DNA of 64,000 nucleotides, from positions 9,613,501-9,677,500 of the forward strand of contig NC_135362.1 of NCBI RefSeq assembly GCF_051622035.1, written 5' to 3'. This document shows positions 34,265 to 46,600 of the stretch, in pieces; positions within the stretch are counted from its first letter, which is position 1; each line of letters begins with the position of its first letter. The stretch is from Arctopsyche grandis. Its lineage: Eukaryota > Arthropoda > Insecta > Trichoptera > Hydropsychidae. The position numbers were made by a program, and so were the translations under genes. Under the pieces are notes generated by a model. The model saw only the letters and a list, made by a program, of their open reading frames with translations, was not told where the DNA came from and ran no database searches.

Positions 34265-34507
34265 TTACTTGAAATGTACGAAGAAAAAATAACTTGCTGA
34301 AGGAAGCGATACTTGGACAAAAATATGTGGTACTCGATCATTAGTTAGGTTCACTTTCGCGCTAAAAAACCAATGATTACAATGATACAGATATGAATCC
34401 ATAAAGTCCCGGTTCTTTCTTCGTTTCCGCTTATTTCCCCATTCGGAAACCCCCATTCGTTTTATCTGTTGGATTTTTTCGACATTCATGGATGCCATTA
34501 TTATCAA
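34265..34507 (-). CDS. Small open frame, not recognised (80 codons)
   Basis: A basic N-terminal half (RMGVSEWGNKRKRRKNRDF) is followed by an aromatic-rich end. Methionines at residues 1, 4 and 7 are possible starts. No family is recognised, and no splice partners or neighbours support it. It could be a chance frame or the first exon of a small gene. It lies between an hAT MITE and a foldback, which argues for caution. Confidence 0.18.
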   Translation of the reverse strand: MIIMASMNVEKIQQIKRMGVSEWGNKRKRRKNRDFMDSYLYHCNHWFFSAKVNLTNDRVPHIFVQVSLPSASYFFFVHFK

Positions 34508-34617
34508 ATAAATAAAAAAGTGTACGAGCGTTTTGAGACATGTTTATAAACGTTAAAATCGTGCGCGAATACTGATTTTAATACTTAAGCCATCAGTTGA
34601 CATATAGCCGAAACGGG

Positions 34618-34932
34618 TCTACGTGACGAGACAGAATGTCAAACGACAGAAAACGCAAAGATCGAAAATCGAAAGATCAAAAAAAAAAAATGATGCATTG
34701 TAAACGGTACATACTCACTTAATTTGCGCGAGCAGGATACAACAGGAACATGATTTTCCTCCCGTATTCTGCGCGCGCACATTAATACGGGAGGAAAAGC
34801 CTGTTCCTGTTGTATCCTGCTCGCGCAAATTAAGTGAGTATGTACCGTTTACCATGCACCCTTTTTTTGATCTTTCGATTTTCGATCTTTGCCTTCCGAT
34901 ATTTGCGTTTTCTGTCGTTTCTTCTCTTCACG
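34618..34932. mobile_element. Large foldback element (about 150-bp arms)
   Basis: The left arm runs from CGTGACGAGACAGAATGTCA through GTAAACGGTACATACTCACT and CGCGAGCAGGATACAACAGG to CCGTATTCTGCGCGC. The right arm repeats these inverted: ATACGGGAGGAAAAGCCTGT, CTCGCGCAAATTAAGTGAG and TACCGTTTACCATGCACC. The outer right end has drifted (GTCGTTTCTTCTCTTCACGG). Same family as 9258-9506. Confidence 0.85.
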
Positions 34933-35078
34933 GACACCGAGCCGAAACGTGAAGTCTGCATCCTAATAGCTTTCGAACGCGAAACGTGAGGCTAACTACT
35001 AAACAAGTACCAACATATATAAATAATGTATTATTACAGATAAATAAATTAAAATTTTAGTTAAATGTAAATGAAATT

Positions 35079-35599
35079 TGTAGCGAACGGTTTAACGCGC
35101 GCTTATCTGATCTCGCGATGGGGGATGCAGAGGGCGTTTACGTCGTTCTTCTTTCAAGGGTCGGGTTATATGGAAACGTGGACTAACCTTGGGATACAGT
35201 TATATACAGTCGGGGAGGTTCCTGACTGCAAATCGTCTCGTTGATAACAGCTTCCTCGTGGTCGGGAAGCTGGCTCTGCGGTCCTCTGGTCCGTCGGTCC
35301 TCTCACGGCTGATGTTTCTCCGGAAACGGCGTGAGGAATACAGGGGACGTTGTGCTGGAACTCAGGGCAGGGAGTGATGCTACACTCGACCTCACAGCGG
35401 TTCTTCAGCAAGATGGTGGATCTCTGGGCCCCGTCTCCCCGTGGAGACGTGCACAGGAGAGATCTTTCTTCCTCGGTGGATGGCGGGTGAGAGGGTCGCT
35501 CTCCATGCGCGCGCGCCTATAAGCCTTTTTTCTGTGTGGCCACTCGAAATAAAGGGCGAGTGTTGCCCTATGGGACGATGGGGAGAACGTCGCGTTACA
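35079..35599 (+). mobile_element. Solo LTR, 521 bp (TGTAGCGAACGG family)
   Basis: Starts TGTAGCGAACGGTTTAACGC and ends AGAACGTCGCGTTACA. AATT flanks both sides (35075-35078 and 35600-35603). A TATAAG element occurs near 35519 and AATAAAGGGCGAG near 35549, giving a plausible promoter and polyadenylation region. GC-rich against an AT-rich background. No internal region or second LTR. Confidence 0.9.
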
Positions 35600-35606
35600 A
35601 ATTTAT

Positions 35607-36041
35607 GGTAAACGGACTACTAGTCATGGTAATTGGACTATTCGTCACATTGGGGTGGTCACAAAGACAATTTTTGCCGTGAAAATCGCGAATAAACAAT
35701 ATTTGGCACTCAAGTTCTCGTTACTATGATAGTTATCGTTAGTATGATGGCCTTTTCGGCTGCCAGATGTTCCGTTATAGAGATTTTAGTGACTTTGTGA
35801 CGAGTAATTTGTGACCAGTAATCACCGAACCACTAGTCATATGCAAACCAGTCACAGTACAACCGGTCGCTCTAGATCGGTCACACGTGATCACCCGTCA
35901 CACCCTAAAATCGGTCAATCAGTTTTCTCGTGACCGATTTTAGGGTGTGACCAGTTTTAGTGTGACGGGTGATCACGTGTGACCGATCTAGAGCGACCGG
36001 TTGTCCTGTGACCGGTTCACATTGACTAGTTATCACCGAAC
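35607..36041. mobile_element. Foldback element built of TGACC/GGTCA words
   Basis: Ends GGTAAACGGACTACTAGTCA (left) and the inverse of TGACTAGTTATCACCGAACC (right) share GGT...ACTAGTCA. The centre (35850-36005) is a near-perfect inverted repeat carrying GATCACCCGTCACA, GACCGATTTTAGGGTGTGAC and CGATCTAGAGCGACCGGTTG. AAATTTAT occurs on both flanks. The left 200 bp is shared with 8586-8800. Confidence 0.8.
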
Positions 36042-36110
36042 CGAAATTTATGTGTAGGTTGCGAATATCCGTCTGGCATCTATTTTAATTTTAAAATCAT
36101 TGCATGTGTG

Positions 36111-36484
36111 CAATGGCGTCGCTAAAGGTGGTGTCACATAAAAAATATTTTTAATTAATTGTTATGACTTACGAGAGAGAAGTGCCAAAAGAGAAGCTTA
36201 GTTCACACGTTGTTTCTGGATTGTGTCTCCGTCTGACTGTATCACTTAACCTTCTTACCTTTAGGAATTCGAACAAAAGCGAATTGTGGCTCATATTTGA
36301 TGCTATATATAGTTGAACCAGACGGATTTCACAGTAGCTGTATAAATACAGAAATTGCAATTGCAGTGTAGCCGTTGGAGGACCGTCATACAACGAATAT
36401 GTCGAATTGGCGTTTTTCAATTTGAACAATTTGGTGTCACCCGGTGTATACCGCACTTCCAGCACGGACCTAGCGACTCTACTG
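36111..36484. mobile_element. hAT-like MITE, 374 bp
   Basis: Left end CAATGGCGTCGCTAAAGGTG then GTGTCAC; right end inverse CAGTAGAGTCGCTAGGTC, with GGTGACACC further in. Flanks are GTGTG-rich on both sides, so an 8-bp duplication is plausible but imperfect. Confidence 0.7.
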
Positions 36485-36965
36485 TGTGTGTACATAGTAT
36501 ATATACATATATCAAAATAAAACAACAAAGTAATACAAAAATGGTATTTATTTTTGATAAGTTCATAATTTACATGATTAAAAATATATACACATGTGTA
36601 TTCATTTTTACTGAAAATTTTTATCTCGTTTATATTATGAGTATTTACAATTTACCAAGAAAATTACAAGAAACATGATGGCTGATGCACCATAAAGGCT
36701 TTATAATCAACTCGGTAAAAGGAAAAAAAATATAAATGCCTGCTTTTAATATTATAAAGACATTTTACTTGAAATTATGCGGGTACAATTTATCGTTCAA
36801 GCGTTTTGCCATTTAAATCAACTCTCTATTGTATGTCGAGAATAAAATTAGTAATAAAAATAAAATATGCAAACATTAGTTATCACTAATATGGCTTTAG
36901 CAATACGTCTGTCACAAATTAAGCTTGGTGTAAAAAATATAATAAGCATGTTGTGACTTGTTCAT

Positions 36966-36972
36966 TTTTATT
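36966..36972 (-). terminator. Likely polyadenylation signal of DNAJC2
   Basis: AATAAA on the minus strand about 115 bp past the DNAJC2 stop codon. Other AT-rich candidates exist. Confidence 0.4.
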
Positions 36973-37085
36973 AGATTGGATTTATGAAAATAAAGCTTAA
37001 TTTTTCACTTAATTATAAAATGGACAATGAAGTTCATTCATCTAAATAAATACAGAAAAATTTGTTTCTAAACAAGCACAATTTA

Positions 37086-39433
37086 TCATTTGCTCTTCTG
37101 GCTCGCAGCTTTCTTAGCCTTTACAAGATCTACTAATTCTTTGAAACGTTTCATACATTCCTTTTTACTACGAGTCGGTATACATTCGGCTATACGATCC
37201 CAACGTTCGGGTGTATTTACAGGGTAAGTTTTTATTGCTTGCTCTAACAATTCTTGTTCCACTTTACTCCAAGGAACGTCGTCTTTCTTTTCATCCTTTT
37301 CAACCGACTTTGCTTTTGGAATTTCTACCTCGCCGTTGGGAACTTTATTTGGTTTCATCGGTTGCGCTGTAGACGTACCATTTACTAATACTTTCGATGG
37401 GTCGAACGACATGGATATGTCGGTATTTTCGACAGAATTACCTGGTTTTCGTTTTTCCTTCTCAAATTTGTCAAACGCCTCCTGATTAGCGGCAACTTTT
37501 AGCACGCTCTTTGAAAAATCTGAACTTTGAAGATCTTTAGCTTTGCTGAGTACATCTTTTGGAGAAAATCTTCGCTGATCTTCAAAACTACCATGTTGAT
37601 TAACGAAGTTAGCGACAACCTCCCACCTTTGATTGGTACCAGCAGGGAAAAAATTCACGCTTTTAATCAACAGTTGGATTAATTCCTGAGACCAATTAGG
37701 AGATCCTGCAATTGCAGATTTCGAATTTTGTTTTTGAGAATCTTTTTGTGAGTCCACCTGTGCCTTTCTTTCGTCTTCTAATTTGGCTTCAGTCTCGTTC
37801 ATCACTTCGATAAATCGCTGCTTACCACCAGAGGGAAGATTCTTATTGAGGTCTTGGAGTTCCAACAATTTTAAAACTTCACAAATTTTTTCTACCGCTG
37901 ACATGTGATCAACAATTTCATTATCGTTTGAAATGTAATAATTGTTCGATTTACACAAGTCTCTAAATATTTTACGCTCTTTTTTCATATTCTTTTTCAT
38001 AACTTCTCTCTCAGCACGGAGAATGTCAGCACGAGCCTTTTCTTCCTTGTCTGCAATCTCTTTTGCTAGTTGCGCTTCCTTTAGATGCTTCTCTTCTTCA
38101 GCTTTGCGAGCCAGCGCTGCATCCTAAAAATAAATATATAAAACATAAATTTGTAAACTAAAAACTAATGTAGCCTATCTTTATACATAATGCGTGATAT
38201 GTTCTATTAAAAATAAATATGAATTTCGATAAGAGTGCGGTTTAAATGATGATGTAGATTTTTCGAATCATTCTTTATTTGTCTATAAAACTATACTTCT
38301 GGTTGAGATGTATAAGTAAGCTGAATTTTTATGTATTATATTTTATGTCTATAGAATCAGCTAATAAGCTATAATTTAGAAACAAAATAAGGCAAATAAA
38401 TATTTAAAAAAATAATTACAAATAATCAGTTCTCGTTTTAAGTCACGAAATTTTTTTGAACATGTGCTTTTTTTACATAGAAATGTAATTTTTTTTTTAA
38501 ATGGTTAAATAAGATATAACTAACTGTAAGTATATTTGTATTTACCTGTCGCGCTTTTTTAAAAGCTTGCTTTTTATCTTTGTCTTCTTGTTTAAATCTT
38601 ACGATTCGAGGGTCATTATTGTAAGCGAGATCGACGAGCGTCCTTATTCGGGACATTTCCTCCTTCTTTTTCTTAGCCCGCACGGCCCTGTTCTGTTTTT
38701 CTATCCACCGTCTCTCCTCCCTATCTTGACCCTTCTCCTTTTCCTCTTCGTCGAGATAGGAATACTCGCGCCACGATTCGAAGTCATACCAGAATGTGTA
38801 GAACTTTTCGACTTGCTCCCTCGGAGTATCGTTGTCTCCGAGCTTAGGCACGTTCTTCTTCTCGGACCAGCGGGAGTTCAACTCGAATTGGGGACTGAAC
38901 GTGGCGAAGAAGTCCTTCTTGAGGTCAGAAGACGTGGGAAGGGTGTCGTCGAAGTCGGGGTCTACGGAGTCGTAGGAGCGTCTCTTGAGCGGAGTCCCGA
39001 GCACTTCGTAGGCCCGAGTGATGCACGTGAAGTAGTCCGTGTCGGGGGTGATGTGCTCGCCCAGGGCTCGTCGCTTGTCGGGGTGATGTTTAAGTACTTT
39101 GGCGCGGTAAGCGCGTTTCACCTGTTCGTCGGTAGCGTGGTTGCGGAGGGTGGCGAGGCCGAGCACCAGGTAGTGGTCCTGCTCCTTCCAGTTGCGCGGA
39201 TCCAGCGACCTCAGGTACCGAATGTCGTTCTCCAGCTCGGGTTCGGGTCGAAAGTCATTGCCCCGGCCCTTGGCGCGCGCCTCCGCCCCCGGGCCCCAGC
39301 CGCGTTCGAGGAGGGCGCGCCCCCGCAGAAAGGCGCTTCCTGCGCATTCCACTCGCCTCGGAGTCCGCGACAAAACCACTTGCATCTGCAGAGCCCTCGC
39401 AGCGCCCCCATCGCCTTTGCCTTCACCACTCAT
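37086..39433 (-). CDS. DNAJC2: DnaJ homolog subfamily C member 2 (zuotin/MPP11)
   Basis: Ribosome-associated J-protein that works with Hsp70 on nascent chains and, through its SANT domains, also with chromatin. Two exons, 39433-38546 and 38123-37086, joined in phase 0, give 641 residues; human is 621. The J domain spans about 86-158 with HPD at 117-119. [19 protein letters not shown] and [20 protein letters not shown] follow, as in zuotin. A charged helix-rich linker spans about 240-350. Two SANT/Myb repeats lie at about 439-489 ([20 protein letters not shown]) and 580-629 ([14 protein letters not shown]). Exon 1 is GC-rich, while exon 2 has the composition of its surroundings. Start ATG at 39433 lies in the GC-rich 5' block. 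Very confident. Confidence 0.97.
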
Positions 39434-39844
39434 CTCATAACCTCGCGGCCGTCAGCCGACACCTGTCAAAGAACACGCGCGCTCGCACAGACACTCGCCA
39501 GTCGACACGTGCACTGCTGCCAACACAACTAATGTGTTTCGTTAATTCGAAATATGAACATTTTTCATTATTTCAGTATGATTTTGTCCGTACACATTAT
39601 GTCACGTTGAAGTTTTGTTCGTAGACATTTTGTCGGGGATGTTGTATCGTTCGGCGTTATTTCCGAGGACGTTCCAATTTTTATTTTAACTCAACGTCTT
39701 TTCTAAATTCAGAACGAAAAAACGTTTATTTATTTTAATGCTTGGAGGGGGGAGGGAGAGTGCGCATGTGTTTTAGCCTTCCCCCTTCCTAAAATTCTGG
39801 CTATTGTCGTGATCTTTCTATATATTACGTGGTTCGCTGATTAC
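39434..39844. other. DNAJC2 upstream region
   Basis: 39434-39530 is GC-rich with CGCGCGCTC-type text and is likely the 5'UTR and promoter. From 39540 on the sequence is AT-rich, with no gene supported. Confidence 0.45.
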
Positions 39845-40165
39845 CGGTCTGCCTCACGGGATTGAAAGTGAAACGCCCGAAAACGCAAAGATTGAAAATC
39901 GAAAGATCGTAAGTCGAAAGATAAAAAAAAGGGTGCATGGTAAACGGTACTATGTATATATAATATATATGAGTGGCATGCGGTGAAATTATCTCTATTT
40001 TTGTCATACAGGTTTGTTTAATGTGCGCGCGCAGAATACGGGAGGAAAAGCCTGTTCCTCTTGTTCCTGTTGTATCCTGCTCGGGCAAATTAAGTGAGTA
40101 TGTATGTAGGATGGGGGGGAGACCCTTTTTTTATCTTTCGATTTTTGCGTTTTAGGGCGTTACAT
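39845..40165. mobile_element. Foldback element with decayed hAT MITE
   Basis: GAAAACGCAAAGATTGAAAA and GCATGGTAAACGGTACTATG on the left, with TTTATCTTTCGATTTTTGCG near 40130 on the right. Inside, GAGTGGCATGCGGTGAAATT at 39971 is one hAT MITE end; the other end is lost. Third copy of the composite seen at 16450 and 54900. Confidence 0.65.
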
Positions 40166-40499
40166 TAGAAGCGTTGGAGCAAGGGGGACGGCAAGCGAGA
40201 GTCAAGACTTATCTCGCTTGCTCCAAGGCTTCTAGTGTACGCTCCCGGAAACTGAACGAAAGTCTTTCTTAGCAATTACCGCTCGAGTTAGTACGTTTAG
40301 ATAAAAATAAAAAATATGGAGATAGAAAATCAATCATTATAAACGTGGTGAAATATAAAACTGACCAAACAAATGCAAAATAGCACAGAGAAAAAATCCG
40401 TAAAAAAATATATATATTTTTGACTTTTAAAATTCGCTAGAAAATTAATTATAAGTATTTTAAAACAATAAAAAATCACAATCAATAGAAAAAACATTT

Positions 40500-40980
40500 G
40501 ACTATTGATTCCAATACTCACTTTGAGCACAGCAATACTAGTGTAGGCATATAGTACAACTGAAATGATCTCATCAGGTCACTGCGACACATATCCAGGA
40601 AAGTCATTAACGCATGGCACACGCTCGCCTCGTCAAAAGGTCGACACGTGTCTGGGAAACAAAGGAAGAACTCACTGAACCCATAAAAACCACGAACTAC
40701 GTCCAGGCGTATGAACCCATAAAACATAACTAGGGCAGCGCGAGTACCAAGAACGAAAGATGTGCACACGACACACTTCAACCCAAAACGTTTATAAAGC
40801 AACGCAGCAACCTCCACCGGCAGAGTGAGCCTCTAGAGTTCAACTAGATCACATCTCTGAAGAAACCTCTTCGTACATACAATAACCATTGTACCAAATT
40901 GAACAAAAATAAACGATCCTCTTTCAAACTACACAACACGTGTTTCGTTAGACCGGGATACGGTCAACATACCTTCCCTG
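40500..40980 (+). mobile_element. LTR-like segment with TATA box
   Basis: TATAAAGCAACGCAGC near 40793 is followed by CAGAGTGAGCCTCTAGAGTT near 40821, then TTCGTACATACAATAACC and AATAAACGATCCTC near 40910. The order matches the interrupted LTR at 8040-9790. It ends near CCGGGATACGGTCAACATAC. The left end and any target duplication were not found. Confidence 0.5.
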
Positions 40981-43679
40981 TCTTACACTAGATTTTGAAT
41001 TAAAGACCGCAAAAGCCAAAAATCTGTAAAAAGTGCGCATTTTTTTATACGATCATATCGCGTAAAGGAGACCCAAACAACAAAAATCAATAACAATTCA
41101 GTGGGTCAAACTTAGTTAAGATTGGTTAGTCTCTGCTCTGGTAACTCAAAAACCTGATTTTTTGTTGCTGTGTAATTAATTGACTTGGTGACTTAGTCAA
41201 TCCACATTATTGGTAAAATTAGGCCACTTCATATGTAAAGTCAAAACTCGTAAAAGATTATTGTATGTGGAACTATTGTTAATGATAATTTTCACAATTG
41301 AATATTTTTGATCCTAAAACGTTTAAACTGAGCGGGAGAATCCACTCGAGCCGCAGCAGTGATGACGTGTGAAAAATACTTTCACAGTTGATGTACGTAA
41401 CAATATACTAGTCTAGTTTATTCACACAAAATCCAGTTTTTGTGGGTAACAATAGTTCCTAGGAAAAAGCCGCCTCTGGACTTTATTTTTTTTATTATTA
41501 TTTTTTAACAAAACTTTATTACAAGGTTAGAATTTGTTCAATAAGCGATTTATTTCTCCTTGTGTATGAAACTTTGGCCATCTTACACCTTGGTCTCAGT
41601 TAATCAAATAGTTTGGACTTCATAATTTGTAATCCAAAATGTCTAAGGTATTAGAATATACAAAAATTCTTCAAAATAAAATATGAGGAAAGCATTCCTC
41701 AAAGGGAACGAGTTACGAAAAGGAAAAACAAATATGGAGAATAAAAGACTTCATTTCTGAATATAAAAAAAAACTATGAACTGTTATATTTTCAAGAAGG
41801 GAAGTTCTTGCAAATAATTTTGTATAAAAATATCATATTTATACATATGTACTTGACTAGGTGATATGAATAACAAAACTTCAAATGAGTACAAATAAAA
41901 ACGAACACATTACCTTTTACCTACAAAAACAAGCATATTTGAAGCTGCATAAATTTTGTATTTTACATGGAATATAGATTGAATATTTAAGTTGTATTTA
42001 TAAATAAACATATGTACATATATCAAATATGGCACGAATGCTTTTCATTATACTTAAAATAACATTTTTTATTGTCAATTCTCCAATATACCATTATTAT
42101 CTAAATCAGATATTGTGAAAAGGTTACAGGTAATGTGTTTACATAAATAAAATAAGAGTAAAAGTGAAATGAGATGTTTATATACATATTTTTTCATATA
42201 AAAGCTTCAAAGAAATATTTAACTTTAAAAATAATACTCTCAGAATTCAAACAAAATATCAGGAATTGAATAATAATATAAATAATAAATATATTGTGTG
42301 CGCTGCAATAATTTGAGACTTATTTTAAGTATTAAATTTAGAAGTCTTCACCAAACTCTTAATATTTAAACCATAATTTATTCAAGGCAATAAATTAGAT
42401 ACATATTGCAGATTGTTTTATAAAAAACGAACTTCAATACTTACGTTATGGGCAGTGCCGTTGAAATAATGCCATTTTATATAAAACATAGTAATGAAAG
42501 TAAAAATAATTCACCATTTAATAAAATTTATATATACAACATATTAAAACTGAACGAAGAAAAAAAAAGTATTATTACATTGAAAGTTTCATACTTTTTT
42601 AAGTCTTACGAGTATTATTTACAAAAAAATAACTGCCCATTTTGATATATGTAATCATTTAAGAGTTTGTAAAATAATTTTTTATTTTAACATTAAATTG
42701 GTCTAGTCGATAATTATTCTTTTGGCTTTAAGAATAATGTCGCAATTATATGTACATACGGATATAAAAGTATAAATTTTTTACATAATGTTAATATTGT
42801 GTATTATGAATGATATTACAATAGTAATGTTTGTATAGGCGAAACCTATATATGAGAATAAAATTGTGAACAGCAAATTATTCATGATATATGTATGTAA
42901 TTTGCAATACATATTGATATGTGTTTTCAAAGAAATAACAAATGTATATACATATGTACTTGCACATTGGTCCCCAAACAATATTGTTTAACCCGACCGT
43001 ATAATCAAGATGCAACTGTTACAAAGCGATTTTAGATTAAAATATAGTTTTTTTCCTCATCTTTAATAGATATATGTAGATAAGAGATTTAACTTAATAC
43101 AGTGTTTATATGACTAGAATTATAAACATTTCAACACTTCACAAACATACTGCTGAATGATGAATAATAAAAATATACTTAAAATTTAAGCAGTGTATTC
43201 AGATATATATTGAATAATTTTAAAAGCAGTTAGTGTACGACATTCTAATAATAAAAAAAAAATATTTACAAAACATACTCATATGTTAATTTGTGCTATC
43301 ATACTAAATATGTAGCTGCATTCAGGTACGAAGTTTTTAAAATTAAAAATATCTGAATATTGCCAATAATTTAAAAAATCAAAATGTTAACTAATATGTA
43401 CATTTTGACAATACACACTACGATTAGGTGGATTGGAAGACATTTTTACACTTTCATATAATTTATCAAGTCTACATTCAGCAGCAAATACCAATGAAAC
43501 AATAATAACAATGTATAATATAACTAAAATATTCACAATGTTGATATATTGTTCGATTTTTTTAATGACTTACATTAGGAATCAACTGTCAATTTCAATT
43601 CCTAAATTTTCCGATTGCGTTTTGTATGTACAGCTAAAATAAATCAGTCTAATAATTTTTGAAACAAAATTTGGTAACA
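40981..43679. other. Intergenic AT-rich DNA, 3' flank of tafazzin
   Basis: No gene, RNA or transposon terminus is supported. The part next to 43679 must hold the tafazzin 3'UTR. Confidence 0.4.
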
Positions 43680-46600
43680 CTACGATTCCTTTTTAATGTT
43701 ATTATTCGAGTTTTCTTCTATGATTTGACGCGTTTTATGTCGAAGTTCTTGTAATTGAACTTGTATATAGTCGGTTATCGTTTTTCTGGCCTCTTCTGGA
43801 CTAGCGTTCGCCTCTTTTAGTCTATGGAAATGATAACATTATTGATATAATATAAATGAATATAAAAAAATTGTTCAAATACAAACATGATGATACTTAC
43901 TTATTAACTATGTCTTCTAAATGAAGCGGCTCTCCATAGTTAATTGTCAGTTTCTTTTTGAATCGTAGAACATATGGTTCAGCATTTGGTAAAATATCAT
44001 CCATGCCTTCGTGCCATATAGGAATCACGACAGGTGTGATGGGAGACTCGTAAATGAGCCGTCCGATACCCCATTTCAGTCGCATGGGTTCTTTTGTAGC
44101 GTTAACTTTTCCTTCAGGGAAAATGTGAACCCAACCACCTTCTTTTAACTTTTCCACACAGAAATCCATTGCAGGCTGTTAACAAAAATCAAATTATTAT
44201 TATAAAATAATAAAAAATTGACTGAAATAGAAAGTGAAACATTGAGTTAGGTTGAATTTAAACAATAGAAAAACCGTTTTATTATTTTTATAGATAAAAT
44301 TATTGTTGAAAAATGAAAGCATTAAATTTTAACTGAATATATATCAACCTGGTATACACCTTTCCCTCTAATAACAGGTATACATTTCCCTAACATAAAA
44401 AAAATTGAATGAGCCACATTAGTAAAGCATATATCGTGTGCTGCTAGTGACCAACGTAGAGATCGCCGAGAACATAAATGACGGAACGGGATTGTACCTA
44501 AAATAAAACAAGATTTATTTTAAACTCCAAAGATCGGCACAAAAACTCTCAAATTGGCACAATAGTATGTATACGACGTACACACAATAGAACGAAGTTA
44601 GGATTCGACTAAGATTCAACGCTGATATTGCTTACCCCACATACCGGGATCATCGAAACAGGAATGATGATTGGAAACAGTGATGAGTGGAACGTCTTGT
44701 GGGCGATGGTCCAAAGCCTTTGTTAATATTTGCTTATTAATCACAGTTGTCTTGTTTAGCCATACTAAGAAAATAACGTTTATATATACATTACGGATGC
44801 TATAAAATAAACAAAAACTTAAATTAAGATATAATATAGTAAACCTATTGAGATATATATAGATCTAAAGACTAAAAAAGTTGGATGAAGACACAAAATA
44901 AATAGTAAATATCTATATTAAGCAACTTTTAGATGTCTTAACATTTAATTATTATAAATAGAATCTAATCAAAGGAGTATCTAATGCAATACTGAAATTA
45001 AAATAAGGATTGCCAACATATAATTGAGAATTAAAATTTAGCATGACAAAAAAACCTACATGATTACAAAACATGATATGTAGTATGTAATTAAAATCAG
45101 TAGTGAATATAAAACACATTTCTATTATATCGCTTACTAGGGTAGTCTAAATATATATACATAAAACATAAGTACATCAGTGGCGTGCGGTGACTTTTCA
45201 ATCAGAGGATGCTGTCCAAAACATTGTCATATTTATATTTATTAAAATGTCTTTGATACGTTTTTGAATGAATATTCAATATTGGTGTGGGTTTTGGGTT
45301 CATAACAATAATCTCTTTTTCATTATAATATAATGAGATTATTGTTCTCTACCATATAATGGTAGAGAAGCAAATGTCCTTTTTAGTGCATTTTTAATTA
45401 AACAATTGCATTTATTATTAACAACGGTTATAAATCCACTTGGATCGTTACTTTGGCTATTTATATTTGGTCCCATAATAATTAATAATTTAGGACGTAA
45501 TAAATTACAATAAAATAATAAAAGTAAATAACTTAGGACGTAACGTACGAAATATAAATCAACGAATCAAGCGAAAGTCCATACTTAAAAAAAAAGCGAA
45601 TCAAATCCATATATACGCAAAAAGAGATTTTGCTTCCAGAGCAAATGTTGCGCGAGCGAGATAACTGTAGAGTCGTCTCACTCATGCGCATACGCAAGAG
45701 TGACAGCTCACTTGTGCGCATGCGCAAAAGATTTGTAGAGAACTTCAGCATCCAAGCTTGATGGGAAACGAGCACCAGTCGCTCAGACGGCTACGGCCAT
45801 TTAAAGGAGATACTCGTTTATGTCAATTTTGGATCAGACAAAAGAGCGTATATATCATAATCACGTAATTAAAAATAAATGAAAGAGAAATAAAACTAAG
45901 AAATCCAAAAAACAAACGGTATGAAAATATTTTTGACGTAAATTTTAAGGGATGCGCAGCATCCGTGGACGGCACGCCACTGATGTACATATATAGTGAA
46001 TGAAAATCATAAATAATTATTGCTTTACAATTTTTTTTATATATAATATAATAAAAATATTCATAGTAAAAAAATGTGCGAGGAACAAATTAAAAAAAAA
46101 AAAGGTGACAACCATTTCATGAAACTTATATGGAAGATATGCTCATTTAATCAAAATGAATCGAAGAAAATTTGAAATCATTACTATAAGTGCTGGATAA
46201 ATAACATTTTTTTGATGTATTTTATAAGAGCATGCAACATGATTCTAAAATGTAACATAATCATCACTACATAACTTAAAGGTGTAATAATAGACAACTC
46301 ATATTTGCCGCTTGTTAGCCAATATCCCAAAAGCCTATGTAAATTAGTAAAAGCAGAGGCAATCGATTAAAATAAACATCGAAAAAAAAAAGTAAATATT
46401 AAACGTGATCAAATATATCTAACACCTGTCGAAATATAATATTCACTTTAAATTACAGAATAATAAACAATTCAAAATTATATATAAAAAAAATAACATA
46501 AAATACCTATCTATTCACAAATGACAATTTCATCAGACGTAGATAGTAATCACACATCGGCGAAATGACATATATTTATACAGCATTTTGAAAACAAAAA

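Noticed and set aside
36169-36528. 119-codon minus-strand frame
   Set aside because: It overlaps a hAT MITE and its right flank; no domain and no splice support.
38567-39532. Long plus-strand open frame of 321 codons
   Set aside because: It is the antisense of DNAJC2 exon 1; GC-rich exons produce open antisense frames. No domain is seen.
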